Assembly: GCA_958296345.1 (NCBI GenBank)
Contig: CATQIJ010000012.1
Span: 119,845-183,844, forward strand
From: an uncultured Rhizobiaceae bacterium
GTDB taxonomy: Bacteria; Pseudomonadota; Alphaproteobacteria; Rhizobiales; Rhizobiaceae
Reading direction: 5' to 3'
DNA: 64,000 bases
The translations under genes were made by a program, and so were the position numbers. How positions within the stretch are numbered: position 1 is the first letter of the stretch; each line of letters starts with the position of its first letter. Positions 37,780 to 48,190 of this stretch are shown piece after piece. Below the pieces are notes generated by a model. It worked only from the letters and a program-made list of their open reading frames with translations, had not been told where the DNA came from and searched no databases.

Positions 37780-39552
37780 ATGAGTAAAAAACGAGAAATG
37801 ACTGGCGCTGAGATGGTGGTTCAAGCCTTAAAGGATAATGGCGCTGATACGCTATTTGGTTATCCTGGCGGTGCGGTTCTACCGATCTATGACGAGATTT
37901 TTCAACAAGATGATGTAAATCATATCCTTGTGCGCCATGAACAAGGTGCAGGCCATGCAGCAGAAGGTTATGCGCGTTCTACTGGTAAAATTGGTTGTTT
38001 GCTTGTGACATCAGGGCCAGGTGCTACGAATGCAGTGACGCCTTTGCAAGATGCGCTGATGGATTCAATTCCTTTGCTTTGCATTACTGGTCAGGTGCCA
38101 ACACCTCTCATTGGCTCTGATGCTTTCCAAGAAGCTGACACGGTTGGAATTACGCGCCCATGTACGAAACATAACTGGCTTGTCCGTGATGTGAATGAAC
38201 TTGCGCAAGTTTTGCACGAGGCGTTTCATGTGGCGCAAAATGGTCGCCCGGGCCCAGTTTTGGTTGATATTCCTAAAGATGTTCAATTTGCTACAGGAAC
38301 TTACTTCCCACCTGAAGAGGCTGACCTTTCTGGTTATGCGCCAAAACTAGCTGGTGATATCGCTCAGATTGAAGCGGCTATTGCCTTGATGGCGACGGCC
38401 AAGAAGCCTGTAATTTATTCAGGTGGCGGCGTGATTAACTCTGGTGATGAAGCCAGCCGTTTGCTTCGTGAATTGGTTGAACTTACGGGCTTTCCTATTA
38501 CCTCAACCCTGATGGGTTTAGGTAGCTATCCTGCAAGTGGTGATAATTGGCTTGGCATGTTGGGTATGCATGGCACATACGAAGCGAACATGGTGATGCA
38601 TGATTGTGATGTGGTGATCTGTATTGGTGCGCGTTTTGATGACCGTATTACAGGCCGCCTTGATGCGTTCTCACCTAATTCAAAGAAAATTCATGTTGAT
38701 ATTGACCCGTCATCAATTGGTAAGAATGTTCATGCTGATGTTCCTATTATTGGTGATTGTGAACATGTGCTTGAAGATATGGTTCGCTTGTGGCGGGCGC
38801 TTGACAAAAAACCAACGACTAAAGATTTAAAGCCTTGGTGGGATCAAATTGATGTTTGGCGTGAGCGTAACTCGCTTGGTTACAAAGAAAATAATGATGT
38901 GATTATGCCACAATATGCGATTGAGCGTTTGTATGAGCTTACGAAAGATCGCAAGACTTATATCGCAACAGAAGTTGGCCAACACCAAATGTGGGCTGCG
39001 CAATATTATCATTTTGAGGATCCAAATCGCTGGATGACTTCTGGTGGTTTGGGCACGATGGGTTACGGGCTACCTGCAGCGCTCGGCGTGCAGATTGCTC
39101 ATCCTGATGCGCTTGTGATTGATATTGCGGGTGATGCTTCTATTCAGATGTGTATTCAGGAAATGTCAGCGGCCATTCAATATGGTGCGCCGATAAAAAT
39201 CTTTATTTTGAATAATCAATATATGGGCATGGTTCGCCAGTGGCAGCAATTGTTGCATGGTAATCGCCTATCCAACACATATACAGAAGCGATGCCTGAT
39301 TTTGTTAAGCTGGCAGAGGCTTATGGTGCTGTTGGTATCAGGTGTAATAAGCCTGATGAACTTGATGATGCGATTCTAGCGATGATTGAAGAAGAGCGTC
39401 CTGTGATCTTTGATTGCCGCGTTGCAAATCTTGCAAATTGTTTCCCGATGATCCCATCTGGTAAAGCCCATAATGAAATGCTCTTGCCTGATGAAGCAAC
39501 GGATGAAGTGATTGGTTCTGCGATTGATGAAAAAGGCAAGTCGCTGGTTTAA
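37780..39552 (+). CDS. ilvB: Acetolactate synthase, large (catalytic) subunit
   Basis: The TPP-dependent enzyme that makes acetolactate or acetohydroxybutyrate, the first common step of Val/Leu/Ile synthesis. It has 590 residues. TPP-binding N-terminal domain: [31 protein letters not shown] (catalytic Glu). FAD/central domain: [17 protein letters not shown]-pyrophosphate motif: [20 protein letters not shown] followed by [17 protein letters not shown]. Start ATG 37780 after AGAGAGACT; an in-frame ATG at 37693 lies in the terminator and is not credible. GST and ilvH follow, so the pair is split by a foreign gene. Confidence 0.96.
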   Translation: MSKKREMTGAEMVVQALKDNGADTLFGYPGGAVLPIYDEIFQQDDVNHILVRHEQGAGHAAEGYARSTGKIGCLLVTSGPGATNAVTPLQDALMDSIPLLCITGQVPTPLIGSDAFQEADTVGITRPCTKHNWLVRDVNELAQVLHEAFHVAQNGRPGPVLVDIPKDVQFATGTYFPPEEADLSGYAPKLAGDIAQIEAAIALMATAKKPVIYSGGGVINSGDEASRLLRELVELTGFPITSTLMGLGSYPASGDNWLGMLGMHGTYEANMVMHDCDVVICIGARFDDRITGRLDAFSPNSKKIHVDIDPSSIGKNVHADVPIIGDCEHVLEDMVRLWRALDKKPTTKDLKPWWDQIDVWRERNSLGYKENNDVIMPQYAIERLYELTKDRKTYIATEVGQHQMWAAQYYHFEDPNRWMTSGGLGTMGYGLPAALGVQIAHPDALVIDIAGDASIQMCIQEMSAAIQYGAPIKIFILNNQYMGMVRQWQQLLHGNRLSNTYTEAMPDFVKLAEAYGAVGIRCNKPDELDDAILAMIEEERPVIFDCRVANLANCFPMIPSGKAHNEMLLPDEATDEVIGSAIDEKGKSLV

Positions 39553-39564
39553 AGGATATTTACT

Positions 39565-40257
39565 ATGAAAATTGCTGTTGGTAACAAGCTTTATTCATCC
39601 TGGTCTTTACGAGCCGGTATGCTTTTGCGTGCGTTTGGCATTCCTTTTGAGGAAACTGTCATTGCAATGTATAAAGAAGATACGACCGCACGCATGTATA
39701 GTTTTGGCCCTACGGGTAAAGTGCCTGTCATTCAGGATGGTGATATCACTGTCTGGGAGAGTTTGGCGATTATGGAATTTATCGCTGATAAGTTTCCAGA
39801 CAAGAACATCTGGCCAGAAGACTTGGTAGTCAGAACACATGCAAGAGCTGCTTCGAGCGAAATGCACGCAAGCTTCATGGGTATTCGCTCATCTTGTCCG
39901 ATGAATTTAACAGCAAATTTTAAGCCTAAAGATAGAGGTGAAGAGGTCACATTTGATCTCGCGCGTCTTGATGAGCTTTGGCATGAGGCACGAGCCAAGT
40001 TCGGCAGTGGCGGGGAATTTTTGTACGGTGAATTTTGTGCTACTGACGCGATGTTCATACCCGTTGTTACGCGGATTGATGCGTATCAACTTGATGTAAA
40101 TGACAGTATGAAGCCATATATTCAGTCGATGTTAAATCATCCTGCATTTATTCAATGGAAAAATGAGGCTTTTCAAGAGCCTTGGTTCTTACCGCACTAC
40201 GAAGAAGGTGAGAGCGTTGATACACGGTTTTACATGCCTGAAGAGGGACGTTCGTGA
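39565..40257 (+). CDS. Glutathione S-transferase family protein
   Basis: A 230-residue GST. The thioredoxin-like N-terminal domain begins KIAVGNKLYSSWSLRAGMLL (Ser as the likely catalytic residue in YSSWS), with GKVPVIQDGDITVWESLAIMEFIA (the cis-Pro and glutathione-binding ES) at about residue 50-73. The helical C-terminal domain covers about 90-205. It starts 12 bases after ilvB and ends 49 bases before ilvH, so it may be co-transcribed with both. Its physiological substrate is unknown. Confidence 0.9.
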   Translation: MKIAVGNKLYSSWSLRAGMLLRAFGIPFEETVIAMYKEDTTARMYSFGPTGKVPVIQDGDITVWESLAIMEFIADKFPDKNIWPEDLVVRTHARAASSEMHASFMGIRSSCPMNLTANFKPKDRGEEVTFDLARLDELWHEARAKFGSGGEFLYGEFCATDAMFIPVVTRIDAYQLDVNDSMKPYIQSMLNHPAFIQWKNEAFQEPWFLPHYEEGESVDTRFYMPEEGRS

Positions 40258-40306
40258 GCTGTAAAGTAAATGTATTTTTATTATCGTTTGCAGCTGAAGA
40301 AATTAA

Positions 40307-40912
40307 ATGACAACCAACGGAACAAATATTATGAACGCAAAAAAAGTACACGAAAGTGGAACAGGGTCAGCCTACTTCATCGTTGAGAATAAAGAAATAC
40401 CTCGCACACATGTTTTGGCGGTTATTGTTGATAATGAACCGGGTGTTTTGGCGCGTGTCATCGGCCTTTTCTCAGGCCGAGGGTATAACATTGAAAGCCT
40501 TACAGTTTCTGAAACCAGCCATGATAATAAAGTTTCTCGTATTACGGTTGTTTCGTCCGGTACGCTTCAAGTGCTTGATCAAATCAAGAAACAATTAGAA
40601 CGCATGGTTCCTGTTCACCGTGTGGTTGATCTGACTTTGAACGCAGAGTTGAATGGTCATGAGGAGCCGATTGAACGTGAATTAGCGATGGTAAAAGTTG
40701 CTGGTCTTGGCGACAACCGTGTTGAAGCGATGCGACTGGCAGAAGCTTTCCGAGCGCAAGTGATTGATGCTTCAACTGAGCATTTTACGTTTGAGATCAC
40801 TGGTCGTATTTCCAAGATTGAGCAATTTATTTCAATCATGGAGCCGCTTGGTCTGGTTGAAGTTTGCCGCACCGGTGTAGTTGCTGTTAGCCGTGGCAAG
40901 GACGGGATGTAA
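40307..40912 (+). CDS. ilvH: Acetolactate synthase, small (regulatory) subunit
   Basis: A 201-residue regulatory subunit that activates IlvB and confers valine feedback inhibition. ACT domain: RTHVLAVIVDNEPGVLARVIGLF, GRGYNIESLTVSET (residues about 28-65). The C-terminal part: REEVL-like ERELAMVKVAGLGD and TGRISKIEQFISIMEPLGLVEVCRTGVVAVSRG. ATG 40331 is an alternative start (MNAKKVHESG). Its stop overlaps the ATG of the next gene. Confidence 0.95.
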   Translation: MTTNGTNIMNAKKVHESGTGSAYFIVENKEIPRTHVLAVIVDNEPGVLARVIGLFSGRGYNIESLTVSETSHDNKVSRITVVSSGTLQVLDQIKKQLERMVPVHRVVDLTLNAELNGHEEPIERELAMVKVAGLGDNRVEAMRLAEAFRAQVIDASTEHFTFEITGRISKIEQFISIMEPLGLVEVCRTGVVAVSRGKDGM

Positions 40913-41208
40913 TGTCTGACTTGCCGAAAGGTTCGTTTAGACTGGAAGGCCATATCGACGTACCCGCTGAGCGTATAGCTCGGGTCAACGAAGCGCTAAA
41001 AGACCATATCCGTCTGACCCGTGAAGAAGAGGGCTGGATCTTTTTTATTGTTGATGCTTGTTCAGATGTTAAGGGGCGTTTTCTGGTTTCAGAAGCTTTT
41101 GTCGATGAAGCTGCGTTTGGTGCCCATCAAGTTAGAGTAGGAGCATCGCCTTGGGTTGAGGCGAGTAAAGATGTTCCTCGCGAGTATAAGGCTTGGGTGG
41201 TTGTTTAA
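40912..41208 (+). CDS. Antibiotic biosynthesis monooxygenase (ABM) domain protein
   Basis: A 98-residue dimeric ferredoxin-like fold protein: FRLEGHIDVPAERIARVNEALKDHI, TREEEGWIFFIVDAC, SEAFVDEAAFGAHQVR. These are ABM family marks; members include heme- or quinol-acting monooxygenases, but a specific role cannot be given. It overlaps ilvH by one base (TAATG), so is co-translated with it. Confidence 0.85.
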   Translation: MSDLPKGSFRLEGHIDVPAERIARVNEALKDHIRLTREEEGWIFFIVDACSDVKGRFLVSEAFVDEAAFGAHQVRVGASPWVEASKDVPREYKAWVVV

Positions 41209-41271
41209 TAGATGAGTAAATACTATCATTATAAGTATATTTTATAATATATCTGTATAGTAGTGTTTAAT

Positions 41272-42366
41272 ATGAGTGTATTTCAAATATATCTCTTAAA
41301 TTATGCTCAAAAATTATTAGACAGAGGGTTTATTGAAAAAGCTCTCGATAAGTTTTCTACGCTTTATAAATTTGATCAAAATAATATTCAAATTCTTGTT
41401 GGATTAGCGCATTGTAACTTAGAAATCAGTAATACGAACACGGCATTGGATTTTGCAAGTAAGGCAATAGAGTTGGCGCCAGAGTCTCTTGATGCACAAA
41501 TTTGTTTTTGTGAAGTGCACTACAGTATCAGTGCTTAACACGATTTATTGATGAAACATAGCAGCCTCATTAGTGCTTTGGAAAACGGAAAATCGTACAG
41601 TGCGGCGCTCTTATATGACCTCAGAGAAAGTGATATAGGCAAGGATGAATTTTCTCAAATAACTGGCAAAATTAATTCTAAATATTTCCAGTCATCAATG
41701 GTATTTTCTAGACTAGGTAATGCATTAATAAATAGAAAAGAATATGAAAGTGTGCTGGAATGCGCTGAATTAGGATTGCTTATATATCCTGATAATGCAT
41801 TATTATTATGATTAAGAGCAAATTCTAACCTTAATCTAGAAAATTATAATGAGGCAAAATGCGATTTGCATCTGATACTTTATCGAAATAATCGTAATTA
41901 TCTTGCTAATCGTAGTTATGGGTATCTTTTCAGGCAACTTAAAAACTTTAGACAAGCCATCACTTGTTATAAAGATGCCTTGGAACTTCGCCCTCAATCA
42001 CCTGATTGTTGGCTGGGGCTAGCAACTTCTTATAGAAAAAACTCTCAGTATGACGAGGCAATTGATGCGGCTGAGAAAGCTTTAAAGTATTCTTTTCCAC
42101 ATACCAAATTAGCTTGGACGTTTTATGAGCTTGGATTTTGTAATTGGAAGATGTTCAATGTTGATCAGGGAGAAGAGTACTTACTAGAAGCAATTAAACA
42201 TAATCCAGGAGAATATTGGTTTCATAAAAACCTTAGCGAATTATATTATGAAAAAGGTGATAAGTCTTTAGGTGAAATACATTTCAATATTTCTGAATCT
42301 CTTTCTATGGATAATATGCGTAAGAAAGATATGAATGCTATGTTTGATGCTAGTGATGGAGTTTAA
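41272..42366 (+). pseudogene. TPR repeat protein with two in-frame stops
   Basis: A single reading frame of about 365 codons broken by TAA at 41536-41538 and TGA at 41809-41811, with no frameshift. All three parts are rich in tetratricopeptide patterns: ALDKFSTLYKFDQNNIQILVGLAHCNLE, ALDFASKAIELAPES, then AKCDLHLILYRNN, NFRQAITCYKDALELRPQSPDCWLGLATSYRKNSQYDEAIDAAEKAL and EYLLEAIKHNPGEYWFHKNLSELYYEKGD (given across several repeats). ATG 41272 or GTG 41263. AT-rich compared with neighbours. TPR proteins are scaffolds; no partner visible. Two independent stops suggest real decay. Confidence 0.8.
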
Positions 42367-42373
42367 TAGTTTG

Positions 42374-43135
42374 TTACCGTATCGCACAACGTTTTCGAAT
42401 AGCTTCATCTCTTAAACTAACATCATCGCCGTCAAACTCCCTCGCGTCTTTTGTCGCTAACCAGCAAATGGCTTCCGCTACCCATTCAACTGGAATATGA
42501 ACAGACGGGTCAAGTTTAGAGACCGGGTTTATGCCAGATGCCTTTATATTGACTTGCATGTCGGTTGCGACGGTGCCTGGTGACAAGCCTACAACGCGGA
42601 TGCCTTTTTCAGCGTATTCCAGATGAGTTGCTTTTGTAAGCATCAAAGCAGCTGCTTTTGATGAGCAATAATGGCTCCAGCCCTCCATTGGGCCATAAGC
42701 AGCGCCTGATGATATGTTGATGATTGTGCCTTCGCTGCGTGCTTCCATTCCTGGTAGGACAGCATGGAGCATGTTGTAAATGCCTTTGACATTAACATCA
42801 ATCACCTTGCCCCAATCTTCAGGCGAGATATCTGTAATGCGTCCAATAGGGTCAATCAGACCAGCGTTGTTTACGAGAATATCGATTTTACCAAACTTCA
42901 TTATGGTTTGGGCAACGGCGCTATTAACTTGATTGTAATCGCTGACGTCGCAAGCAACTGCAATAGCTTCGCAGCCGTTTGTATTTATCTCGTCTGCAAT
43001 AGCTTTGATTGCATCTTGTGAGCGTGCGGTTAAGACGACTTTGATGCCAAGTTCACCCATGCGTCTTGCGGTTGCAGCGCCTATGCCTTTGCTTGCACCT
43101 GTTATCAGTCCGACTTTGTTCTGAAGTTCTTGCAT
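42374..43135 (-). CDS. Short-chain dehydrogenase/reductase
   Basis: A 253-residue classical SDR. NAD(P)-binding GASKGIGAATARR near residue 14-26, VNNAG at about 90, the catalytic Ser in NISSGAAYG and YCSSKAAA with Tyr-x-x-x-Lys (YCSSK). The C-terminal part (LATKDAREFDGDDVSLRD) lacks the usual short tail. Substrate unknown. Convergent with the TPR gene, 7 bases away. 34 bases of signal-less sequence separate it from the next minus-strand gene upstream. Confidence 0.92.
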   Translation of the reverse strand: MQELQNKVGLITGASKGIGAATARRMGELGIKVVLTARSQDAIKAIADEINTNGCEAIAVACDVSDYNQVNSAVAQTIMKFGKIDILVNNAGLIDPIGRITDISPEDWGKVIDVNVKGIYNMLHAVLPGMEARSEGTIINISSGAAYGPMEGWSHYCSSKAAALMLTKATHLEYAEKGIRVVGLSPGTVATDMQVNIKASGINPVSKLDPSVHIPVEWVAEAICWLATKDAREFDGDDVSLRDEAIRKRCAIR

Positions 43136-43189
43136 AAAAATTCTCGCTCAATAATTGTTACTCACAACTTATGCCGAGCGGATATGAAT

Positions 43190-43672
43190 TTAAACAGGTA
43201 ATGTTGTTTCTTCGATAATTTCTTCTTGCGTATCTGATTCAATCTCTTCGTCTAAGTCACTGATTTCAGATTCGTTTTCTGGAAGCTCTTCTTCATTGTC
43301 CATCGTTTTATCCAGCGCTTCATTGGCTTTCTTTATGCCTTTTGAAATCTCAGAACTTGGGCGCATGAACGCACCTTCATATAGTGGCTTAACTGCTGAA
43401 TGTATGCCGAAAGAGTTGGCTTGTGCACTGATAACCCCTTTTTCCAAGAGCTGTGATTTTAGGGCAGACGCTGTTGCGCTGTCAACTTTTAGTAATCGCT
43501 CTAACATGCCCGGGCTTATTTTTTTGTGGGCGCGGACAATCATCTCAGCCCATTTATAAGTATGGCTAGATACAGCAGTTGTTGCAGATGCTGCTGGGAT
43601 AATGGATGAAACGGGGATCATCGGCATCACGCCAAGAGCTCCGATAGATTTTAATAAGTTACGTCTGTTCAT
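43190..43672 (-). CDS. Hypothetical Tat-type secreted protein with acidic tail
   Basis: About 160 residues. MNRRNLLKSIGALGVMPMIP is a twin-arginine-like signal, followed by an Ala/Ser/Thr-rich stretch and a helical middle (WAEMIVRAHKKISPGMLERLLKV). The last 45 residues are extremely acidic (many Glu/Asp, e.g. EEELPENESEISDLDEEIES). I do not recognise a family. The internal ATG 43672 is preferred over 43690, because MNRR is the signal start. It is divergent from the RhtB gene, and the hairpin at 43731-43755 lies between them. Confidence 0.6.
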   Translation of the reverse strand: MNRRNLLKSIGALGVMPMIPVSSIIPAASATTAVSSHTYKWAEMIVRAHKKISPGMLERLLKVDSATASALKSQLLEKGVISAQANSFGIHSAVKPLYEGAFMRPSSEISKGIKKANEALDKTMDNEEELPENESEISDLDEEIESDTQEEIIEETTLPV

Positions 43673-43730
43673 AATGCTCAATATAAGCATTACTCTAATT
43701 GTTTAAAAGGGCAGTTGACAGTTATTTGTT

Positions 43731-43755
43731 AATAGGTCAGCATTGCTGACCTATT
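43731..43755. promoter_or_regulatory. 11-bp perfect hairpin upstream of the RhtB gene
   Basis: AATAGGTCAGC (43731-43741), loop ATT, GCTGACCTATT (43745-43755), then AGGATTTTTG. The stem plus T-tract would end transcription entering from the left; as an inverted repeat in a divergent promoter region it could instead be an operator. Its AGGTCAG/CTGACCT core also occurs in the hairpin at 33699-33729. Confidence 0.5.
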
Positions 43756-43767
43756 AGGATTTTTGTT

Positions 43768-44265
43768 ATGCCGTTAGATGTATTTTTAGCCTTGCTACTA
43801 TTTTCCTTCGTTTCATCGGTCACGCCTGGCCCAAATAATATTATGTTGCTTACATCAGGCGTGAACTTTGGGTTTAGAAAAACTATCCCTCATATGTTTG
43901 GGATAGGTTTTGGATTTGGCTTACTTTTGCTTGCGGTTAGGTTTGGTCTGCGTGAGGTTTTTCAGCAGTTTCCCATCATGGAGCTTGTTCTCAAGATTAT
44001 TGGCGGTGTTTATCTGCTTTATCTTGCTTGGAAGATTGCCAACTCTGGCTCTATTCAAACTGGGGAGAACGTAGGTAAGCCGATGACTTTTCTTGCGGCA
44101 TCACTTTTTCAATGGGTAAATCCAAAAGCTTGGGTTATGGCAATTTATGCAATGACCGCTTACACAGGGCAACCTGATTTTACGACGAGTGTATTCATCG
44201 TTACTTTTGGTTGCCAGTTTATGGCCGATGTTAAAATAGATGTTCAAGTAAAACAGCTTTTTTGA
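43768..44265 (+). CDS. LysE/RhtB family amino acid exporter, C-terminally truncated
   Basis: A 165-residue product where family members have about 205. Membrane helices: VFLALLLFSFVSSVTPGPNN (family signature TPGPNNIMLL at about residues 18-27), GFRKTIPHMFGIGFGFGLLL, FPIMELVLKIIGGVYLLYLAW, and FQWVNPKAWVMAIYAM. After ISVFIVTF-like residues (about 147) the tail GCQFMADVKIDVQVKQLF does not look like the last two helices, so the C-terminus is lost or replaced. A frameshift or deletion near 44210 is possible. Exporter function is doubtful. It is 28 bases ahead of the helicase gene. Confidence 0.8.
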   Translation: MPLDVFLALLLFSFVSSVTPGPNNIMLLTSGVNFGFRKTIPHMFGIGFGFGLLLLAVRFGLREVFQQFPIMELVLKIIGGVYLLYLAWKIANSGSIQTGENVGKPMTFLAASLFQWVNPKAWVMAIYAMTAYTGQPDFTTSVFIVTFGCQFMADVKIDVQVKQLF

Positions 44266-44292
44266 AGTTTAGAATCATGTCATTGGTTTTAG

Positions 44293-45420
44293 ATGGAATT
44301 TTCACCTAAACAAGACGATGCACTCTTGGCTGCTAGTCGCTGGCTAAAGGCTGGTGACCGACAAGTATTCAGACTTTTTGGATATGCAGGTACGGGCAAG
44401 ACAACACTTGCGCGTCACCTAGCTGAGGGTGTCGATGGTGATGTTTTATTTGCAGCTTTTACAGGCAAGGCTGCTCAACTATTACGCACTAAAGGCGCAA
44501 CAAAAGCATCTACCATTCATTCTCTTATTTATCGTCCAAAGGGTGAAGATGTTGTTGAAGATGAGGAAACCGGTAAAAAGGAAGTTTTGCCAACGTTTTC
44601 TTTAAATCGGCAAAGTGCGCTTTCCAAAGCTGATCTTATTATCATTGATGAATGTTCGATGGTTGATGAAAACCTAGGACGCGATCTTCTGTCGTTTGGA
44701 ACGCCTGTTCTTGTGCTAGGTGACCCAGGTCAGTTGCCACCTGTTAGTGGCGGTGGTTTTTTCACTGAGCATGAACCAGATACTTTGTTAGAAGAGATAC
44801 ACCGCCAAGCTAGAGATAATCCGATTATAGAACTTGCCCGCCAAGTGCGTGAGGGTAATCAGGTGATGATTGGAAATTATGGCGATGCTGCTAAAGTTAT
44901 TTCCAAGGCAAATGTAGACACAGATGAGGTTTTAGAAGCAGATCAAGTTTTGGTTGGCACGAATAAAACTCGCAGGCTTTATAACCAGCGATTGCGTGAT
45001 CTAAAAGGTTTTGAAGGGCCGTTACCTGCTGCTGGCGATAAACTTGTATGTCTTCGTAATGATCCCAAGAAGGGGCTTTTAAATGGCTCGCTTTGGCAAG
45101 TGACCAGTGCGGCTCGAACCGTTAAGCCTGCCATGAATATCCTTATTCGAACTGAAGACGAAGGTGTTGACCGTCATTCTGCGAAGGTAAAGCTACTTAA
45201 GGCTGCTTTTGAAGAGCCTGAACGTGAAATTCCTTGGCAAATTAAACGTCGTCATGATGACTTTGACTATGGTTATGCTCTCACGGTTCATAAGGCTCAG
45301 GGCTCCCAGTGGGAAAATGTATATCTTTTTGATGAAAGTTATGCGTTTAGAGAGCATCGTGATCGTTGGCTTTATACGGCGATTACACGTGCTGCCGAGA
45401 AACTTACAATCGTAAAGTGA
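44293..45420 (+). CDS. RecD-like ATP-dependent DNA helicase
   Basis: A superfamily 1 helicase of 375 residues. Walker [14 protein letters not shown] (about residues 29-41), [22 protein letters not shown] (motif Ia), [12 protein letters not shown] (Walker B, about 114-125), [11 protein letters not shown] (motif III), and near the C-terminus [19 protein letters not shown] (motif V) and YTAITRA (motif VI). It is short, lacks the N-terminal domain of RecD2, and stands without recB or recC. Probably 5' to 3' DNA helicase for repair. It ends 172 bases before the start of the hybrid kinase. Confidence 0.9.
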   Translation: MEFSPKQDDALLAASRWLKAGDRQVFRLFGYAGTGKTTLARHLAEGVDGDVLFAAFTGKAAQLLRTKGATKASTIHSLIYRPKGEDVVEDEETGKKEVLPTFSLNRQSALSKADLIIIDECSMVDENLGRDLLSFGTPVLVLGDPGQLPPVSGGGFFTEHEPDTLLEEIHRQARDNPIIELARQVREGNQVMIGNYGDAAKVISKANVDTDEVLEADQVLVGTNKTRRLYNQRLRDLKGFEGPLPAAGDKLVCLRNDPKKGLLNGSLWQVTSAARTVKPAMNILIRTEDEGVDRHSAKVKLLKAAFEEPEREIPWQIKRRHDDFDYGYALTVHKAQGSQWENVYLFDESYAFREHRDRWLYTAITRAAEKLTIVK

Positions 45421-45592
45421 AAATAGATGGTTTGCTTTAAATTGTAGCTTGCCTGTCATAATTGGTGCTTCAGCACTTCAAAATATACTAATTATTAACA
45501 TTAACAGATTACTAAATTATCAGACAAGTTTTTTGAAGACCATGTTTTGCATGAACTCCAAAGAAGTTTTTAGTATTTGGTGGGGCGGTATT

Positions 45593-48133
45593 ATGAACAT
45601 TCATTCTTTGTATAAATGGACATTTAGAGGGGCGTATTTAGGCTCAATTACGGTATTAGCCGTACTGTCTTTTTATTCTTACAAAGCATTGGATGAGCAA
45701 ACGCAGTTAAGAAACAATGCGCAAGAGTTGGCTGCTGAATATTTCAACATGTCAACAATCTACTCTAGTTTTATAAGCTCAGTTAATGAAATTAGCCAAA
45801 GTGGTTCTAATGCAAGTTTAGATGCTCTTCAAACCGCATTTAATAATAAATCCCAACCCGTAAAAGCGTCCGTTGACCTGGTAGAAAAGCTTTGGCTTGG
45901 TCAATCTGAAAAATTTAAAAACGAATTGCAAATTGCTTCTAAAAATATTTTTGCGCAAACGACATTTAAAGCCCACCAAGAATTACTGGATGATACATAT
46001 ATTCAGAACACCAAATTTTCTTCGGTAGCGCGAGAACTTATTAAAGATAGAGCTAATAAATATATTAATGGCGTTCGTACTACAGACAAATACGCAATAC
46101 TTGGATTGAATGCATACTCAAATCAAATATCGCACCGCCATAGTAAGCTTGTTTATGATTTAATGATTTATATGCTTGCAGGATTGGGGTTGATTGGCTT
46201 TTTAGTGTTTCTTCCCATCGATATATTCCTTCAAAAGTTTTTTACTAAACTCAAAGATGAAAACTTAAAGGTTCAAGAAGCAGTTAACCGCGCTGAGTTA
46301 GCAGATCGTGCTAAGAGTGAGTTTTTGGCTAATATGTCTCATGAGATACGCACGCCGATGAATGGTGTTATGGGTATGGCTGAGTTGTTGATCAAGACTG
46401 ATCTTGATTTAAAGCAGAAGACGTTTGCGGATATCATTGTAAAATCTGGTGCAGCGCTTCTTACGATTATCAATGATATTTTGGATTTCTCGAAAATTGA
46501 TGCGGGCCAGATGGAGCTTGATCCTGCTCCGTTTAAAATGGGTGAAGCGATTGAAGATGTAGCAACGCTTGTTTCATCGAAAGTTGCAGAAAAAGACCTT
46601 GAACTTGTTGTACGTATTGAGCCATCTTTGCCTGAGATGTTTGTCGGTGATGTCGGGCGTATTCGCCAGATTGTCACAAATCTTATGGGCAACGCAGTAA
46701 AATTCACTGAAGAAGGTTATGTCTTTATTGATGTCAATGGGGTGGTTGAAAACGGAGAAGCCAAGCTTAAAATTGCCATTGAAGACACGGGCATTGGTAT
46801 TCCGGAAGAAAAAGCCAAGCGTGTGTTTGAGAAGTTTAGTCAAGTTGATGAAAGTGCGACGCGCAAACATGAGGGCACGGGCCTTGGTCTTGCGATCTCG
46901 TCTTCGCTTGTTGAGTTGATGGACGGTGAGATTGGAGTTACATCAGAACTTGGTAAGGGCTCTACCTTCTGGTTTGAAATCTCGCTTCCAGTGCATGGTA
47001 ACTCTAAGCGTAAAAAGCATGTGCCTGTTGATGTAAGCGGCGCGCGGGTTCTTATTATTGATGATAATATGGTCAACCGTTCTATCCTGCTTGAGAACAT
47101 GCAAGCTTGGAAGTTTGACAGTGCAGCGGCGGCTTCTGGCCCTGAGGGACTTGCGGTCATGCGTACAATGGCTAGTCAGGGCATTAAGCTTGATTGTGTT
47201 GTATTAGATTATCAAATGCCAGAGATGAATGGCGGCGAAGTTGCTCAAGCCATTCGCTCGGATGTGGTGATTAGCGGTGTTCCAGTCATTATGCTGACGT
47301 CTGTTGATCAAACAGAAGATGGTCAGAACTTCTCTTCTCTTGGTGTTCAAGGGCACTTGGTTAAGCCTGCACGTTCATCGCTTCTGCTAGAGACAATGAT
47401 CCGCGTACTGCAAGATGCGCATGATGAGAGCAGTGAGACGCGTGAAAGTGTTGCTATGGTGCGTGCTATTGGCAATAAGGCGATGGCTGAGTTGCCAAGT
47501 GTAACTCCTGCGCCTGAAGCTGTTGCGTCTTTGTCCCTAAACGATGTGCCTGCATTGCGGGATGCGCCGCAACCAGCACAAGAGGCGCCAAAACAGGCTA
47601 CGCAAGTTGAACGCCCGTCAACGCCAGCAATTACTCCGCGCACTGAACCAGCGGGTGAAGCAACAAACGTGACAAGCAAAGGCGTTACGATGACGCAAGA
47701 AGATGGCATCCGTCGCTTTACGTCAGTCGCCAGCGCAAGCCATGCGATTGATGTTTTGATTGCAGAAGATAATGAAGTAAACCAAATCGTCTTCCGCCAG
47801 ATCTTACAAGGGGCTGGTTACAACTTCTTAATTGCCAACAATGGTAAGGAAGCGGTTGAGCTTTATAAAAAGCATACCCCAAAGGTTATCTGTATGGATG
47901 TCTCGATGCCTGTGATGAATGGCCATGAGGCAACACGGGAAATCCGCGCACTGGAAAAAGATAAGAACACACACACTCCCATCATCGGTGTGACAGCACA
48001 CGCCATCAAAGGCGACATGCAAAAGTGCTTCGATGCAGGAATGGACGATTACCTATCAAAACCAGTATCACCGGATAAACTCGAAAAGAAAATTAAAAAC
48101 TGGATCGAGAAAAAGAATAAGAAAACTGGTTGA
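45593..48133 (+). CDS. Hybrid sensor histidine kinase with two receiver domains
   Basis: About 846 residues from ATG 45593 (another ATG at 45551 is in frame). One membrane helix near residues 15-32, a periplasmic sensor region, and a second helix at about 180-205. A helical linker ([20 protein letters not shown]) leads to HisKA with the phosphorylated His in [11 protein letters not shown], then the HATPase domain ([31 protein letters not shown]). Two receivers follow: REC1 ([25 protein letters not shown]) and REC2 ([26 protein letters not shown], with K in LSKPVSP). The 170-residue linker between them is Ala/Pro/Glu-rich. No HPt domain is present, so a separate phosphotransfer protein is needed. 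Confidence 0.93.
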   Translation: MNIHSLYKWTFRGAYLGSITVLAVLSFYSYKALDEQTQLRNNAQELAAEYFNMSTIYSSFISSVNEISQSGSNASLDALQTAFNNKSQPVKASVDLVEKLWLGQSEKFKNELQIASKNIFAQTTFKAHQELLDDTYIQNTKFSSVARELIKDRANKYINGVRTTDKYAILGLNAYSNQISHRHSKLVYDLMIYMLAGLGLIGFLVFLPIDIFLQKFFTKLKDENLKVQEAVNRAELADRAKSEFLANMSHEIRTPMNGVMGMAELLIKTDLDLKQKTFADIIVKSGAALLTIINDILDFSKIDAGQMELDPAPFKMGEAIEDVATLVSSKVAEKDLELVVRIEPSLPEMFVGDVGRIRQIVTNLMGNAVKFTEEGYVFIDVNGVVENGEAKLKIAIEDTGIGIPEEKAKRVFEKFSQVDESATRKHEGTGLGLAISSSLVELMDGEIGVTSELGKGSTFWFEISLPVHGNSKRKKHVPVDVSGARVLIIDDNMVNRSILLENMQAWKFDSAAAASGPEGLAVMRTMASQGIKLDCVVLDYQMPEMNGGEVAQAIRSDVVISGVPVIMLTSVDQTEDGQNFSSLGVQGHLVKPARSSLLLETMIRVLQDAHDESSETRESVAMVRAIGNKAMAELPSVTPAPEAVASLSLNDVPALRDAPQPAQEAPKQATQVERPSTPAITPRTEPAGEATNVTSKGVTMTQEDGIRRFTSVASASHAIDVLIAEDNEVNQIVFRQILQGAGYNFLIANNGKEAVELYKKHTPKVICMDVSMPVMNGHEATREIRALEKDKNTHTPIIGVTAHAIKGDMQKCFDAGMDDYLSKPVSPDKLEKKIKNWIEKKNKKTG

Positions 48134-48190
48134 TTCATTTTAAATCATCCCCCAATGATATGGGTGTTGATTTTTGAATGAGAGCCGATG

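Noticed and set aside
48140..48175. Possible terminator after the hybrid kinase
   Set aside because: Best stem is only four base pairs (CCCA/TGGG), although a T-run follows; not convincing.
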